Assembly (NCBI RefSeq): GCF_020103755.1
Contig: NZ_JAHSQD010000023.1
Span: 1-37,274 of the forward strand
Reading direction: 5' to 3'
DNA length: 37,274 bases
DNA from: Streptomyces sp. LS1784
Lineage (GTDB): Bacteria > Actinomycetota > Actinomycetes > Streptomycetales > Streptomycetaceae
In this document: positions 13,797 to 22,148 of the stretch, piece after piece
How the letters are laid out: each line of letters opens with the position of its first letter
How positions within the stretch are numbered: position 1 is the first letter of the stretch
Translations under genes and position numbers: made by a program
Notes under the pieces: generated by a model
Database searches by the model: none
Told to the model about the DNA's origin: nothing
The model's input: only the letters and a program-made list of their open reading frames with translations

Positions 13797-14891
13797 ATGC
13801 GACGCGCACTGGGAGTGGTTGCGGCCCTGGCCCTGCTGGGCGGGGTCGCCTTCGCGCTGATCCCCGACGACCCGAAGAAGGACACCACCAAGACGGTCAC
13901 CGTCACCGGCCTGATCGGCTCGGAGAAGCGCGCCTTCTTCGACAACCCGGATGTCAAGGCCGAGTTGGCGAAGCAGGGCCTGGACGTCCGGACCGACTCG
14001 ACCGGCTCCTGGACGATGAGCGACCAGGCGGACAAGACCCCGGGGCTGGACTTCGCCTTCCCGGCGAGCGCCGCACCGGCGCGGGAGATCCAGCGCATCT
14101 GGAAGCTGCAGGACTCCCCGATGGTGCCGTTCTACTCGCCGCTGGTGATCGTGGCCCACGAGCCGGTGGCCCAGGTCCTGAGGAACAACAAGCTGGCCGA
14201 CGTGGACACCGCCACCGGCGTCTGGACGTTCCGGATGGACGAGTACGTCAACGCGCTGAAGAGCGGCCGCAGATGGGAGGACCTGGCCGGCGCCCGAGAG
14301 CACCCCGAGCTGTCCGGCCAGCTCTTCGTGACCACCACCGATCCGGAGAGCTCGTCCTCCGGCGCGATGTACCTCGCGCTGCTCTCCTACATCGCGAACA
14401 ACCACCAGGTGGTGTCGGACGACACCGGTGTCGCCGCCGTCAAGGACGTCCTGCACACCGCGAACGCGCTGCAGGGCATTCAGAAGAGCAGCAGCGACGA
14501 GCCGTTCCGGGACTTCGGCGCGGGGATCGGCAGCCCGCTGATCTTCGCGTACGAGTCGCAGGCCGCCGCCCTGTCGCTGCAGGGCAAGCCCACCGGGGAC
14601 ATGGTGGTGCTGTACCCGGACACCACGGTCTACTCGGACCACACCGTCGTGGCCCACACCGACAACGGCCGCAAGCTCGCCGACGTCCTCCAGAACAACG
14701 AGGTGCTGCGCGGTCTGGAGGCCCGGTTCGGGCTCCGGCCGCAGGCCAAGCCGGAGGCCTTCGCGAACCTGATGCGGGACAAGAAACCGACCTTCGCACC
14801 CGATCTGACCGCCGCCAAGGTCAAGCAGGCGACCCTGCCCTCGCTGGACAACCTGATCAAGCTGACCGCCGCGGCGAAGGGGACCAAGTGA
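13797..14891 (+). CDS. Membrane-anchored extracellular solute-binding-like protein, first gene of SBP/VWA operon
   Basis: A 364-residue protein with an N-terminal signal anchor (residues 4-22, ALGVVAALALLGGVAFAL) and no lipobox, so it is likely tethered outside by its N-terminus. The body resembles a type II binding-protein fold: VTVTGLIGSEKRAFFDNPDVKAEL, then PMVPFYSPLVIVAHEPVAQVL and GDMVVLYPDTTVYSDHTVVAH. No permease or ATPase is nearby, so transport in the classical sense is doubtful. Its stop overlaps the start of the VWA lipoprotein (GTGA), showing translational coupling. Function is unknown; it may sense or present a ligand to its VWA partner. Confidence 0.75.
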   Translation: MRRALGVVAALALLGGVAFALIPDDPKKDTTKTVTVTGLIGSEKRAFFDNPDVKAELAKQGLDVRTDSTGSWTMSDQADKTPGLDFAFPASAAPAREIQRIWKLQDSPMVPFYSPLVIVAHEPVAQVLRNNKLADVDTATGVWTFRMDEYVNALKSGRRWEDLAGAREHPELSGQLFVTTTDPESSSSGAMYLALLSYIANNHQVVSDDTGVAAVKDVLHTANALQGIQKSSSDEPFRDFGAGIGSPLIFAYESQAAALSLQGKPTGDMVVLYPDTTVYSDHTVVAHTDNGRKLADVLQNNEVLRGLEARFGLRPQAKPEAFANLMRDKKPTFAPDLTAAKVKQATLPSLDNLIKLTAAAKGTK

Positions 14892-16543
14892 CCATCCCGA
14901 CGAAACGCCGCGGCCGGATCGTGGCCGCGCTGGCCGCCGTGCTCGCCGCGGCCACCGCCTGCACCTCCTCCGGCGGCACCGGCCCCGGCCCCAAGCCCAC
15001 CGACCCGCCCGCCGAGACGGCCCGCCCCGGGGTGCTGCGCGTCCTGGCCGGCAGTGAACTCCAGGACCTGGCACCGGTCCTGGAGGACGCGCGGAAGGCC
15101 ACCGGGGTGACCGTGCAGTTCTCCTGGACGGGCTCCCTGGACGGCGCGGACACCGTCTCCTCGGGCCGGGCCGACGGCAAGTACGACGCCGTGTGGTTCC
15201 CGTCCAACCAGTACCTGCGACTCGATCCGGCGGGCAAGTCCAAGGTGGTCTCCGAGACCCCGGTGATGGTCTCGCCGGTGGCGATCGGGGTGCGTTCCTC
15301 GGCGCTCGGCGAACTCGGCTGGGGCGACGGCTCGAAGGTCACCTGGGCGCAGGTCGGCGACGCGGCCGCGGCCGGCAAGCTGCCGTACGGGATGGCCGAC
15401 CCGTCCCGCTCCAACTCGGGCTTCTCCACGCTCGTCGCGGTGGCCTCGGCCTTCTCCGGCGCGGGCGCGGCGCTGACCGACGCGGACGTGCAGAAGGCGA
15501 GCCCGCAGCTGAAGGAGTTCTTCAAGGGCCAGAAGCTGACCTCCGGTTCCTCCGGCTGGCTGGCGCAGGCGTACACCCGGGCCGAGTCGGGCGTGGTGGG
15601 CGCACTGGTGAACTACGAGTCGGTGCTGCTGTCGCTGAACAAGACGCTGCCGCCGCAGCAGCAGCTGACCGTGGTGCGGCCGGTGGACGGCGTGGTGTCG
15701 GCGGACTACCCGCTCTCGCTGATGTCCTCCGCCGCGCCGGAGCAGCGCGACTCCTTCCAGCGGCTGACCACGTACCTGCTCAAGGAGGACGTGCAGAAAC
15801 GCATCTCCGAGGTGACGCTGCGCCGTCCGGTGACGGCGGGCGTGGCCCCGGCCGCCGGGCTGCCCACGGACCGTCGCAAGGAGCTGCCGTTCCCGGGCAC
15901 CAGGGCGGTCGCGGACGGCCTGCTGGCCGCGTACCAGAACGAGCTGCGCCGCCCGTCCCGGACGGTGTACGTGCTGGACACCTCGGGCTCGATGGAGGGC
16001 CCGCGGATCGCCGCGCTGAAGACCGCGCTGGGTCGGCTGACCGGGGCGGACGACACCCGCGGGGTGCGCCGCTTCCGCGACCGCGAGGAGATCACGCTGC
16101 TCTCCTTCGCCTCCTCGGTGAAGTGGACCAAGACCCACGTGGTGCCGGCCACCGGCAGTCAGCCGGGCCCGCAGGCGGAGCTGGCGTCGATCGACGCGGA
16201 CGTGCAGTCGCTGGCCGCCTCGGGCGGCACGGCGGTGTACTCCTCGCTGGAGGAGGCGTACCGGGTGATCGAGCGCCAGCAGGCGGCGGCCGGCGACGAC
16301 CGGTTCACCTCGATCGTGCTGATGACCGACGGCGAGAGCAACGCCGGCGCGACGGACGGTGACTTCAAGCGCTTCCACGACGCGCTGCCGGCCGGGGAGA
16401 AGTCGATCCCGGTGTTCCCGATCAAGTTCGGGGAGGCGGCGGTGAACCAGCTCCAGGGGATCGCGGACCTGAGCGGCGGCAAGCTGTTCGACGGGACGGG
16501 CTCGCTGGACGGGGTGTTCGAGGAGATCCGTGGCTACCAGTGA
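14888..16543 (+). CDS. Lipoprotein with solute-binding domain fused to a von Willebrand factor A domain
   Basis: 551 residues from GTG 14888. A lipoprotein signal ends in ATAC with C25 as the lipidated cysteine, followed by a Gly/Pro linker. Residues about 45-325 form an extracellular solute-binding domain (GVLRVLAGSELQDLAPVLED; YDAVWFPSNQYL). Residues 357-551 form a VWA domain with a complete MIDAS metal site: D364-T-S366-G-S368, T448 (SGGTAVYSS) and D481 (LMTDGESN). VWA domains with an intact MIDAS bind protein partners through a divalent metal, so this is probably an adhesion or assembly module on the cell surface. The next gene overlaps its end by 14 nt. Confidence 0.85.
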   Translation: MTIPTKRRGRIVAALAAVLAAATACTSSGGTGPGPKPTDPPAETARPGVLRVLAGSELQDLAPVLEDARKATGVTVQFSWTGSLDGADTVSSGRADGKYDAVWFPSNQYLRLDPAGKSKVVSETPVMVSPVAIGVRSSALGELGWGDGSKVTWAQVGDAAAAGKLPYGMADPSRSNSGFSTLVAVASAFSGAGAALTDADVQKASPQLKEFFKGQKLTSGSSGWLAQAYTRAESGVVGALVNYESVLLSLNKTLPPQQQLTVVRPVDGVVSADYPLSLMSSAAPEQRDSFQRLTTYLLKEDVQKRISEVTLRRPVTAGVAPAAGLPTDRRKELPFPGTRAVADGLLAAYQNELRRPSRTVYVLDTSGSMEGPRIAALKTALGRLTGADDTRGVRRFRDREEITLLSFASSVKWTKTHVVPATGSQPGPQAELASIDADVQSLAASGGTAVYSSLEEAYRVIERQQAAAGDDRFTSIVLMTDGESNAGATDGDFKRFHDALPAGEKSIPVFPIKFGEAAVNQLQGIADLSGGKLFDGTGSLDGVFEEIRGYQ

Positions 16544-17087
16544 CGGGTTCGGCCCCCGGGTGCTGCGCTACCTGGAGTCGGCCCGGAACCTGGTCGGCTG
16601 CGCGGGCGGCGCGGTCGGCCTGGGGCTGCACTTCGCCGGGCTGGGCGGGGCCTGGTGGCCGGGGGTCGTGGCCGGGCTGTACGGGGTGGGCGCGCTGCTG
16701 ACGCCCGCCCCGGAGCCCCGCCCGGAAACGACGCGCCAAGGGCAGGCGGACGGTCCCGGGTCGCAGGTGCCGGAGCACGGGGAGCCGCCGCGTGCGCTGT
16801 CCGAGCCGGAGCCGGCCCCCGCACCCGACCCGGAGCTGGTGGCGCTGGCCGCGTACCTGGACAGCGTGCCGCTGCCGCCCTCGGCCGGGGTGGACGGCCT
16901 GCTGGCGGCGCTGCGCGAGGCCGGGCCGGGCCCGAAGGCGGAGCGGATCGTCCGGCACCGGCTGCCGGTCGCGGTGGCCGGTTACCTGCGGGCACGGACC
17001 TGGCAGCCCTGGGCGGGGCCGGACGATCCGGACCCGGCGCTCCGGCTGGGCCACGAGGTCGACCGGTTGATGGGCGAACTGTCCTGA
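16530..17087 (+). CDS. Small membrane protein, third gene of the SBP/VWA operon
   Basis: 185 residues from GTG 16530, overlapping the VWA gene by 14 nt. Two closely spaced hydrophobic segments lie at about 20-40 and 43-60 (NLVGCAGGAVGLGLHFAGLG; WWPGVVAGLYGVGALL). A Pro/Glu-rich linker and a helical C-terminal region (about 100-185, ELVALAAYLDSVPLPPSAGV and ERIVRHRLPVAVAGYL) follow. I do not recognise the family. Tight overlap argues that it works with the two surface proteins before it, perhaps as their membrane partner. Confidence 0.7.
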   Translation: MATSDGFGPRVLRYLESARNLVGCAGGAVGLGLHFAGLGGAWWPGVVAGLYGVGALLTPAPEPRPETTRQGQADGPGSQVPEHGEPPRALSEPEPAPAPDPELVALAAYLDSVPLPPSAGVDGLLAALREAGPGPKAERIVRHRLPVAVAGYLRARTWQPWAGPDDPDPALRLGHEVDRLMGELS

Positions 17088-17167
17088 CCCACCGTCCGCC
17101 CTACCACCCCGGACCTCCCCCGTTCCCGTCACGAACGAGTCGCCAAGATCTCACCTCCTGGACAGGT

Positions 17168-17190
17168 CCGGGGGCTATCCAGCACCCCGG
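17168..17190 (+). terminator. Possible terminator after the SBP/VWA operon
   Basis: CCGGGG (17168-17173) and CCCCGG (17185-17190) can form a 6-bp GC stem with an 11-nt loop about 80 nt after the last stop. It is weaker than the other terminators in the window. Confidence 0.35.
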
Positions 17191-17203
17191 CCCGCACGGC
17201 ACA

Positions 17204-17231
17204 CTTCTACGCGCGTCCTTCTACGCGCGTC
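17204..17231 (+). repeat. Two tandem 14-bp repeats upstream of the nucleotidase gene
   Basis: CTTCTACGCGCGTC occurs twice in perfect head-to-tail order (17204-17217 and 17218-17231), 78 nt before the nucleotidase ATG. It may be a regulator-binding repeat or a slippage duplication. It does not match the PHO-box sequence. Confidence 0.6.
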
Positions 17232-17308
17232 GACGCGTACACGCACACTTGCCAACGAATGCCAGTTGACGGTCCATCCGCCGTCGTTCCCACTCGGGAG
17301 AGTCGTCC

Positions 17309-19144
17309 ATGCCCCTGAACCGCCGTGACTTCGTCACCCGGTCCGCCGCCACCGCCGCCGGCGCCGCCCTGGCCGGTGGTGCCGCCCTGGCCGCCGCCCC
17401 CTCCGCCGCGGCCGCTCAGCCGGACACGGCGGCCGCCAAGGGCCAGCAGCGCAACCCGCACAAGCAGGCCTTCACCGTCATGGGCACCACCGATCTGCAC
17501 GGCCGGGTGCTCAACTGGGACTACTTCACCGACGCCGAGTACACCGACAAGGCCCACAACGCGGTCGGCCTCGCCAAGATCTCCACCCTGGCCAACCAGG
17601 TGCGTGAGGAGAAGGGCTGGGACCGCTGCCTGCTGATCGACGCCGGCGACACCATCCAGGGCACCCAGCTGTCCTACTACTACGCCCGGATCGAGTCGAT
17701 CGACACCGAGGCCAACACCGTGCCGGACCACCCGATGGCCGTCGCCATGAACCTCATGGAGTACGACGCCGCCGCACTCGGCAACCACGAGTTCAACTAC
17801 GGCATCCCGCTCCTGAAGGCCTACCAGGACCAGCTGGAGTTCCCGCTGCTGGGTGCCAACGCGCTGAACGCGAAGAACGAGAAGCCGGCCTTCAAGCCGT
17901 ACGTGATCAAGGAGCTGCGCCTGGGCGGGGGCCGTCCGGTGAAGGTCGGCATCCTCGGCCTCACCAACCCCGGCATCGCGATCTGGGACAAGGCCAACGT
18001 CAGCGGCAAGATGGTCTTCCCGGGCATCGTCGAGACCGCCGCCACCTGGGTGCCGCGGATGAAGGCGGCGGGCGCGGACGTCATCGTGGTCTCCTCGCAC
18101 TCCGGCTGCGACGAGGCGACCACCTGGGGCGACCAGCTGCCCTGGGCCGAGAACGCCTCGGTGGCGCTGGCGGAGACCGTCCCCGACATCGACGCGGTGC
18201 TGGTGGGCCACGCCCACAAGGAGATCGCGCAGCGCCTGGTCGTCAACAAGAAGACCGGCAGGACGGTCGTGCTCTCCGAGCCGCTCTGCTACGGCCAGCG
18301 GCTGACCTGCTTCGACTTCGAGGTCGAGTTCGCGGGCGGCGTCTGGAAGGTCGCCTCGGTCTCCTCCCGGCTGCTGAACTCCAACACCGTGCCGGAGAAC
18401 CCGGAGATCACCAACGCGATCACCCAGCAGCACAAGAAGGTCGTCGCGTACGTCAACCAGAACATCGGCACCAGCAAGATCGAGCTGTCGATCGCCGACG
18501 CCCGTTTCAAGGCCACCCCGATCATCGACCTGATCGGCAAGGTCCAGGCCGACGCCGTCAAGGCCGCGCTGGCGGGCGGGCAGTACGCCAACCTCCCGGT
18601 GCTGGCCCAGGCCGCCCCGTTCAACCGCACCGCCCTGATCCCGTCCGGCCAGGTCAAGCTGCGCGACGCCGCGGGCCTCTACATCTACGAGAACACCCTG
18701 GAGGCCCGCATCCTGACGGGCGCCCAGCTCAAGGACTACCTGGAGTACTCGGTCAAGTACTACAACCAGCTCGCCCCGGGTGCCCCGGTCGACAAGGAGG
18801 CCCTGACCGGCGCCGAGGCCACCCCGGACTACAACTACGACTCGGTCTACGGCCTGAGCTACGACATCGACATCGCCCAGCCGAAGGGCCAGCGGATCGT
18901 CAACCTGTCCTTCCAGGGCAAGCCGATCGACCCGGCCGCCGAGTTCGTCCTCGCCGTCAACAACTACCGCGCCAACGGCGGCGGCAACTTCCCGCACGTC
19001 GCCAAGGCCAAGATGGTCTGGTCGAACTCCGACGAGATCCGCAACACCATGATCGCCTGGGTGAAGGCCAAGGGCACCATCGACCCCGCCGACTTCTTCA
19101 CCGACTCCTGGCGCCTCGTCCGCGCCGGCCAGCCGGTCTTCTGA
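17309..19144 (+). CDS. Tat-exported bifunctional metallophosphatase / 5'-nucleotidase
   Basis: 611 residues; hydrolyses nucleotides or related phosphate esters outside the membrane. The N-terminus is a twin-arginine signal (NRRDFVTRS, then an Ala-rich core ending about residue 39). The calcineurin-type metallophosphoesterase domain follows, with metal ligands in TTDLHGR, DAGDTIQG, LGNHEFNYG, VVSSHSG and VGHAHKE. The C-terminal 5'-nucleotidase domain (about 345-600) carries the substrate-site segment NNYRANGGGNFP. The ATG at 17309 has GGGAGA upstream. It is a single gene with its own terminator, downstream of the SBP/VWA operon. Export suggests phosphate or nucleoside scavenging, which fits the neighbouring PHO-box-like site but is inference. 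Confidence 0.93.
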   Translation: MPLNRRDFVTRSAATAAGAALAGGAALAAAPSAAAAQPDTAAAKGQQRNPHKQAFTVMGTTDLHGRVLNWDYFTDAEYTDKAHNAVGLAKISTLANQVREEKGWDRCLLIDAGDTIQGTQLSYYYARIESIDTEANTVPDHPMAVAMNLMEYDAAALGNHEFNYGIPLLKAYQDQLEFPLLGANALNAKNEKPAFKPYVIKELRLGGGRPVKVGILGLTNPGIAIWDKANVSGKMVFPGIVETAATWVPRMKAAGADVIVVSSHSGCDEATTWGDQLPWAENASVALAETVPDIDAVLVGHAHKEIAQRLVVNKKTGRTVVLSEPLCYGQRLTCFDFEVEFAGGVWKVASVSSRLLNSNTVPENPEITNAITQQHKKVVAYVNQNIGTSKIELSIADARFKATPIIDLIGKVQADAVKAALAGGQYANLPVLAQAAPFNRTALIPSGQVKLRDAAGLYIYENTLEARILTGAQLKDYLEYSVKYYNQLAPGAPVDKEALTGAEATPDYNYDSVYGLSYDIDIAQPKGQRIVNLSFQGKPIDPAAEFVLAVNNYRANGGGNFPHVAKAKMVWSNSDEIRNTMIAWVKAKGTIDPADFFTDSWRLVRAGQPVF

Positions 19145-19156
19145 CCGACAGTCCTC

Positions 19157-19195
19157 GCCGAAAGGCCGTCGCCCCGCCGGCGACGGCCTTTCGGC
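19157..19195 (+). terminator. Terminator of the nucleotidase gene
   Basis: GCCGAAAGGCCGTCGCC (19157-19173) pairs perfectly with GGCGACGGCCTTTCGGC (19179-19195), a 17-bp stem with a 5-nt loop, 12 nt past the stop. Confidence 0.88.
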
Positions 19196-19239
19196 CTGTC
19201 CGGTGGAGACCGTCTCCCCGTCGAACCGGCCGCTGTCGG

Positions 19240-19335
19240 ACGGCTCGCAACGGTGAGTTCGGCGATCTTGTCCCGATCCCGGCCCCCTTCGGCTTCGAAC
19301 TCGCCACCGACGGCCTGATCCGCCACCCGGCCTGA
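19240..19335 (+). pseudogene. Probable C-terminal remnant of a Uma2-family (DUF820) protein
   Basis: A short plus-strand frame ending at TGA 19333-19335 reads EFGDLVPIPAPFGFELATDG. This closely resembles the C-terminal strand region common in actinobacterial Uma2-family putative nucleases. The similarity fades upstream of about 19240, and the nucleotidase terminator lies just before it, so there is no room for the 180-residue domain. It is best read as a decayed fragment. The match is from memory of the family pattern, not an alignment. Confidence 0.35.
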
Positions 19336-19346
19336 ACGGTCAGGCA

Positions 19347-19385
19347 GCGCGGGCCTCCCGGCGGCTGCCGCCAGGAGACCCGCGC
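19347..19385 (-). terminator. Terminator of the aldehyde dehydrogenase gene
   Basis: GCGCGGGCCTCC (19347-19358) and GGAGACCCGCGC (19374-19385) pair over 12 positions with one mismatch and a 15-nt loop, 16 nt beyond the dehydrogenase stop on the minus strand. Confidence 0.65.
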
Positions 19386-19401
19386 GTTCGGCACCCCCGG
19401 A

Positions 19402-20859
19402 TCAGAAGGGGAAGACCGCGCGCTCGTGCTGGACGGAGATCCACTTCAGGGTGGTGAAGGCGTCCACCGTGGACTCGCCGTTGAGGCGGCCGACGCCGGA
19501 GTTCTTCTCGCCGCCGAAGGGCACGCCCGGCTCGTCGGCGATGGTGCCGCCGTTGACGTGGATCATGCCGGTCTCGATCCGCTGGGCGAGCTTCACGCCG
19601 CGCTCGATGTTCGCGGTGTGCACCGCGCCGCTGAGCCCGAACGGCGTGTTGTTGGCGAGCCGCACGGCCTCGTCCTCGCCCTCGAAGGGCACCAGCAGCA
19701 CGACCGGGCCGAAGAGCTCGTTCCGCAGGATCGGCGCGTCCTCCGCCAGGCCGGTGAGCACCGTCGGCGCCATCAGGCTGCCGACCGTGCTGCCGCGCAG
19801 CAGCGCGGTGGCGCCGGCCGCGACCGCCTGGTCGACCTGGGCGGAGAGGACGTCGGCCTGGACGGAGTTGATCAGCGGACCGATGTGGGTGGCCGGGTCC
19901 TTCGGGTCGCCGACGGTGAGCGAGGCGACCTTGGCGACGAACTTCTCGGTGAACTCGGCCTCGATGCCGCGGTCCACCAGCACCCGGTTGGCGGCCATGC
20001 AGACCTGCCCCTGGTGGACGAAGCGGCTGAACACCGCGGCGTCCACGGCGTGGTCCACGTCGGCGTCGTCCAGCACGATCAGCGCGCTGTTGCCGCCGAG
20101 CTCCAGGACCGTCCGCTTGAAGTGCGCGGCGGCGACGGTGGCGACGTGCCGGCCGACCTTGTCGGAGCCGGTGAAGGAGATCACCTTGGGCACCGGGTGC
20201 TCGATGAAGCTGTCGCCGATCTCGGCGATGTCGGTGACCACCACGTTCAGCAGGCCGGGCGGCAGCCCCGCGTCCTCGAAGAGCTTCGCGATCAGCCCGC
20301 CGCCGACCACCGGGGTCTCCTGGTGCGGCTTGAGGACGACGCCGTTGCCGAGCGCGAGCGCCGGGCCGACGGCCTTGAGCGCCAGGAACAGCGGGAAGTT
20401 GAACGGACTGATCACGCCGACCACGCCGACCGGCAGCCGGTAGAGCCGGTTCTCCCGGCCCGGGGCGGGCGAGGCCAGCAGCCGGCCCTCGGAGGCCACC
20501 GACAGGTGCAGGCACTCCCGCAGCACGTCCTTGACCAGCGACAGCTCGAAGCCCGCCTTCAGCGCGGTGCCGCCGAGCTCGGTCATGATCGCCCGGACGA
20601 TCTCCGGCTCACGGTCCTCCAGCAGTCGCAGCGCGCGCTCGAACACCAGCCGCCGCTGGTACGGGTTGGTGGCGGCCCACTCCTTCTGGGCGCGCTCGGC
20701 GGCGCGGTAGGCCAGATCGACCTCGGCGATGGTGGCGACGGTGATGGTGGCGAGCTTGTCGCCGGTGTAGGGGTCGACGTCCACGATGTCCCAGGAGCCA
20801 CTGCCAGTGCGCCACTCACCATCGATGTACTGCAGCGCCAACTCGGAGAAGTACGACAT
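19402..20859 (-). CDS. NAD(P)-dependent aldehyde dehydrogenase (aromatic-aldehyde type)
   Basis: 485 residues; oxidises an aldehyde to the acid. The family is unmistakable: coenzyme segment PFNFPLFLALKAVGPALALGN with KPHQETP, glycine motif FTGSDKVGR, catalytic Glu in LELGGNSALIV, nucleophilic Cys in QGQVCMAANR, and ELFGPVV then GGEKNSGVGR near the end. The overall pattern is closest to benzaldehyde/vanillin-type dehydrogenases, but substrate cannot be proved. The ATG at 20857-20859 follows GAGAGGGATCAG; an ATG 6 codons upstream (frame start 20877) is less well placed. It begins 49 nt after the XRE-DUF5753 gene on the same strand, so the two may be co-transcribed. Confidence 0.93.
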   Translation of the reverse strand: MSYFSELALQYIDGEWRTGSGSWDIVDVDPYTGDKLATITVATIAEVDLAYRAAERAQKEWAATNPYQRRLVFERALRLLEDREPEIVRAIMTELGGTALKAGFELSLVKDVLRECLHLSVASEGRLLASPAPGRENRLYRLPVGVVGVISPFNFPLFLALKAVGPALALGNGVVLKPHQETPVVGGGLIAKLFEDAGLPPGLLNVVVTDIAEIGDSFIEHPVPKVISFTGSDKVGRHVATVAAAHFKRTVLELGGNSALIVLDDADVDHAVDAAVFSRFVHQGQVCMAANRVLVDRGIEAEFTEKFVAKVASLTVGDPKDPATHIGPLINSVQADVLSAQVDQAVAAGATALLRGSTVGSLMAPTVLTGLAEDAPILRNELFGPVVLLVPFEGEDEAVRLANNTPFGLSGAVHTANIERGVKLAQRIETGMIHVNGGTIADEPGVPFGGEKNSGVGRLNGESTVDAFTTLKWISVQHERAVFPF

Positions 20860-20908
20860 CTGATCCCTCTCATGCACCGACCTGATGGAAATTCATCGTA
20901 CTGACGTA

Positions 20909-21775
20909 CTACAACTCCTGGCGCACCGCTTGCAGAAGTTCACGGGTCCGCTCCGGGCTCAGGCTGTCGGCGACCAGGTCGTCCATCGCCTGCCGGTACT
21001 CGGCCACCTCGGCGGGTTTGTCGAGGTAGAGCGCGGTGGTGAACTGCTCCAGGTACACGACGTCCGCCAACTCGGCCTCGGCGAAGCCCAGGACGGTGAA
21101 GGCGCCGCTCTCCGCGCTCAGCCCGGCGTTGCCCAGCGGCAGCACCTGGAGCCGGACGTTGGGCAGCTCGCCGAGCTCCAGCAGCCGGTCCAGCTGGCCG
21201 CGCATCTGCTCCGGCCCGCCCCAGGGCCGGCGCAGCGCGGCCTCGTCCAGCACCGCGACCAGTTGCGGTGCCTGCTCGCCGGTCAGCACCGCCTGCCGCC
21301 TGAGCCGTACGTCGACCCGGCGCTCGATCTCCTCCGGCCCGTTGGCGTGGCCGCCGGCGGTGACCACTGCCCGGGCGTAGTCGGCGGTCTGGAGCAGCCC
21401 GTGGACGAACTGGACCTCGTAGCTGCGGATCTCGGCCGCGGCCTCCTCCAGCCCCAGGTAGTTCTGGAACCAGCCGGGCAGCACGTCCCCGTACTCGTGC
21501 CACCAGGAGCTGGCGTTGGCATCGTGCAGCAGCCCGAGGACGGTGGCGCGCTCCTGCTCGGCCTCGACCCCGTACAGGGTCAGCAGGTCGGCCACGTCGC
21601 GCTCCTTGAAGCCGACCCTGCCGAGCTCCATCCGGCTGATCTTGGACTCGGAGGCCCGGATCGAGTACCCGGCCTCCTCCCGGCTGACGCCTCTGGCCTC
21701 GCGGAGCTTGCGCAGCTGTGTGCCGAGCAGCAGCCGCCGTACGGTGGCGCCCCCGCCTGCCTGAGTCGTGCCCAT
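20909..21775 (-). CDS. XRE-family regulator with C-terminal DUF5753 domain
   Basis: 288 residues. An N-terminal helix-turn-helix (about 15-70: LGTQLRKLREARGVSREEAG, then IRASESKISRMELGRVGF) is followed by the DUF5753 region (about 100-280), with typical text WFQNYLGLEEAAAEIRSYE, VHGLLQTADYARAV, RRQAVLT and LPLGNAGLSA. These proteins are very numerous in Streptomyces, where they usually sit beside a DUF397 gene and influence development or secondary metabolism. No DUF397 gene is present here; the neighbour is an aldehyde dehydrogenase. The ATG at 21775 follows GGAGG at 9 nt. Two inverted repeats upstream may be its own operator. Confidence 0.92.
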   Translation of the reverse strand: MGTTQAGGGATVRRLLLGTQLRKLREARGVSREEAGYSIRASESKISRMELGRVGFKERDVADLLTLYGVEAEQERATVLGLLHDANASSWWHEYGDVLPGWFQNYLGLEEAAAEIRSYEVQFVHGLLQTADYARAVVTAGGHANGPEEIERRVDVRLRRQAVLTGEQAPQLVAVLDEAALRRPWGGPEQMRGQLDRLLELGELPNVRLQVLPLGNAGLSAESGAFTVLGFAEAELADVVYLEQFTTALYLDKPAEVAEYRQAMDDLVADSLSPERTRELLQAVRQEL

Positions 21776-21840
21776 CGAAGTCAACCTCCGCACTAGCCCA
21801 GCCCCCCGGCCGTCGGCGGCAGTCTGCCACCTGGCACCGA

Positions 21841-21901
21841 CGAACAACAGCCTACTGTTCGGGATCACGCCGGGCCTCGGACAACTTCGCACGTTTGTCC
21901 G
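21841..21901. promoter_or_regulatory. Two inverted repeats upstream of the XRE-DUF5753 gene
   Basis: CGAACA-N9-TGTTCG (21841-21861) and CGGACAA-N10-TTGTCCG (21878-21901) share the pattern CGnACA ... TGTnCG and lie 66-126 nt upstream of the regulator start. Paired, similar palindromes in front of an HTH gene suggest autoregulation. The remaining sequence to 22148 holds hairpins but no gene. Confidence 0.45.
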
Positions 21902-22004
21902 ACGGTTGACGCAACCCCGGGGCCGCGCCCGGTCGTCTCCCCCGGTGTGCTCCGACGCCTCCCGATCGCCGCAAGCCGAGCGGACCTTCCCCGGAGAACG
22001 CGAC

Positions 22005-22045
22005 GGCGCCCGCCCTCCAACTGGTCGGGGAAGAGGGCAGGCGCC
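22005..22045. terminator. Hairpin in the regulator/gltD gap
   Basis: GGCGCCCGCCCTC (22005-22017) and GAGGGCAGGCGCC (22033-22045) pair at 12 of 13 positions with a 15-nt loop, about 100 nt beyond gltD. It is probably a transcription terminator for gltBD. Confidence 0.5.
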
Positions 22046-22094
22046 AGGAGACCGCGTTGGCCCGGCGACACTGGCGGGGGCAGCGGGTTGAGCT

Positions 22095-22114
22095 CCCGGC
22101 GATGCGGCGCCGGG
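22095..22114 (-). terminator. Short hairpin after gltD
   Basis: CCCGGCG (22095-22101) and CGCCGGG (22108-22114) form a 7-bp stem with a 6-nt loop, 35 nt beyond the gltD stop; a first-line terminator candidate. Confidence 0.45.
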
Positions 22115-22148
22115 CGTTCGGTGGGGGCCGGTCGGGACCGTCCGCCCG

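Noticed and set aside
17088-17308. A PHO box in front of the 5'-nucleotidase gene
   Set aside because: No GTTCAC direct repeats with 11-bp spacing are present; the 14-bp repeat differs in sequence and period.
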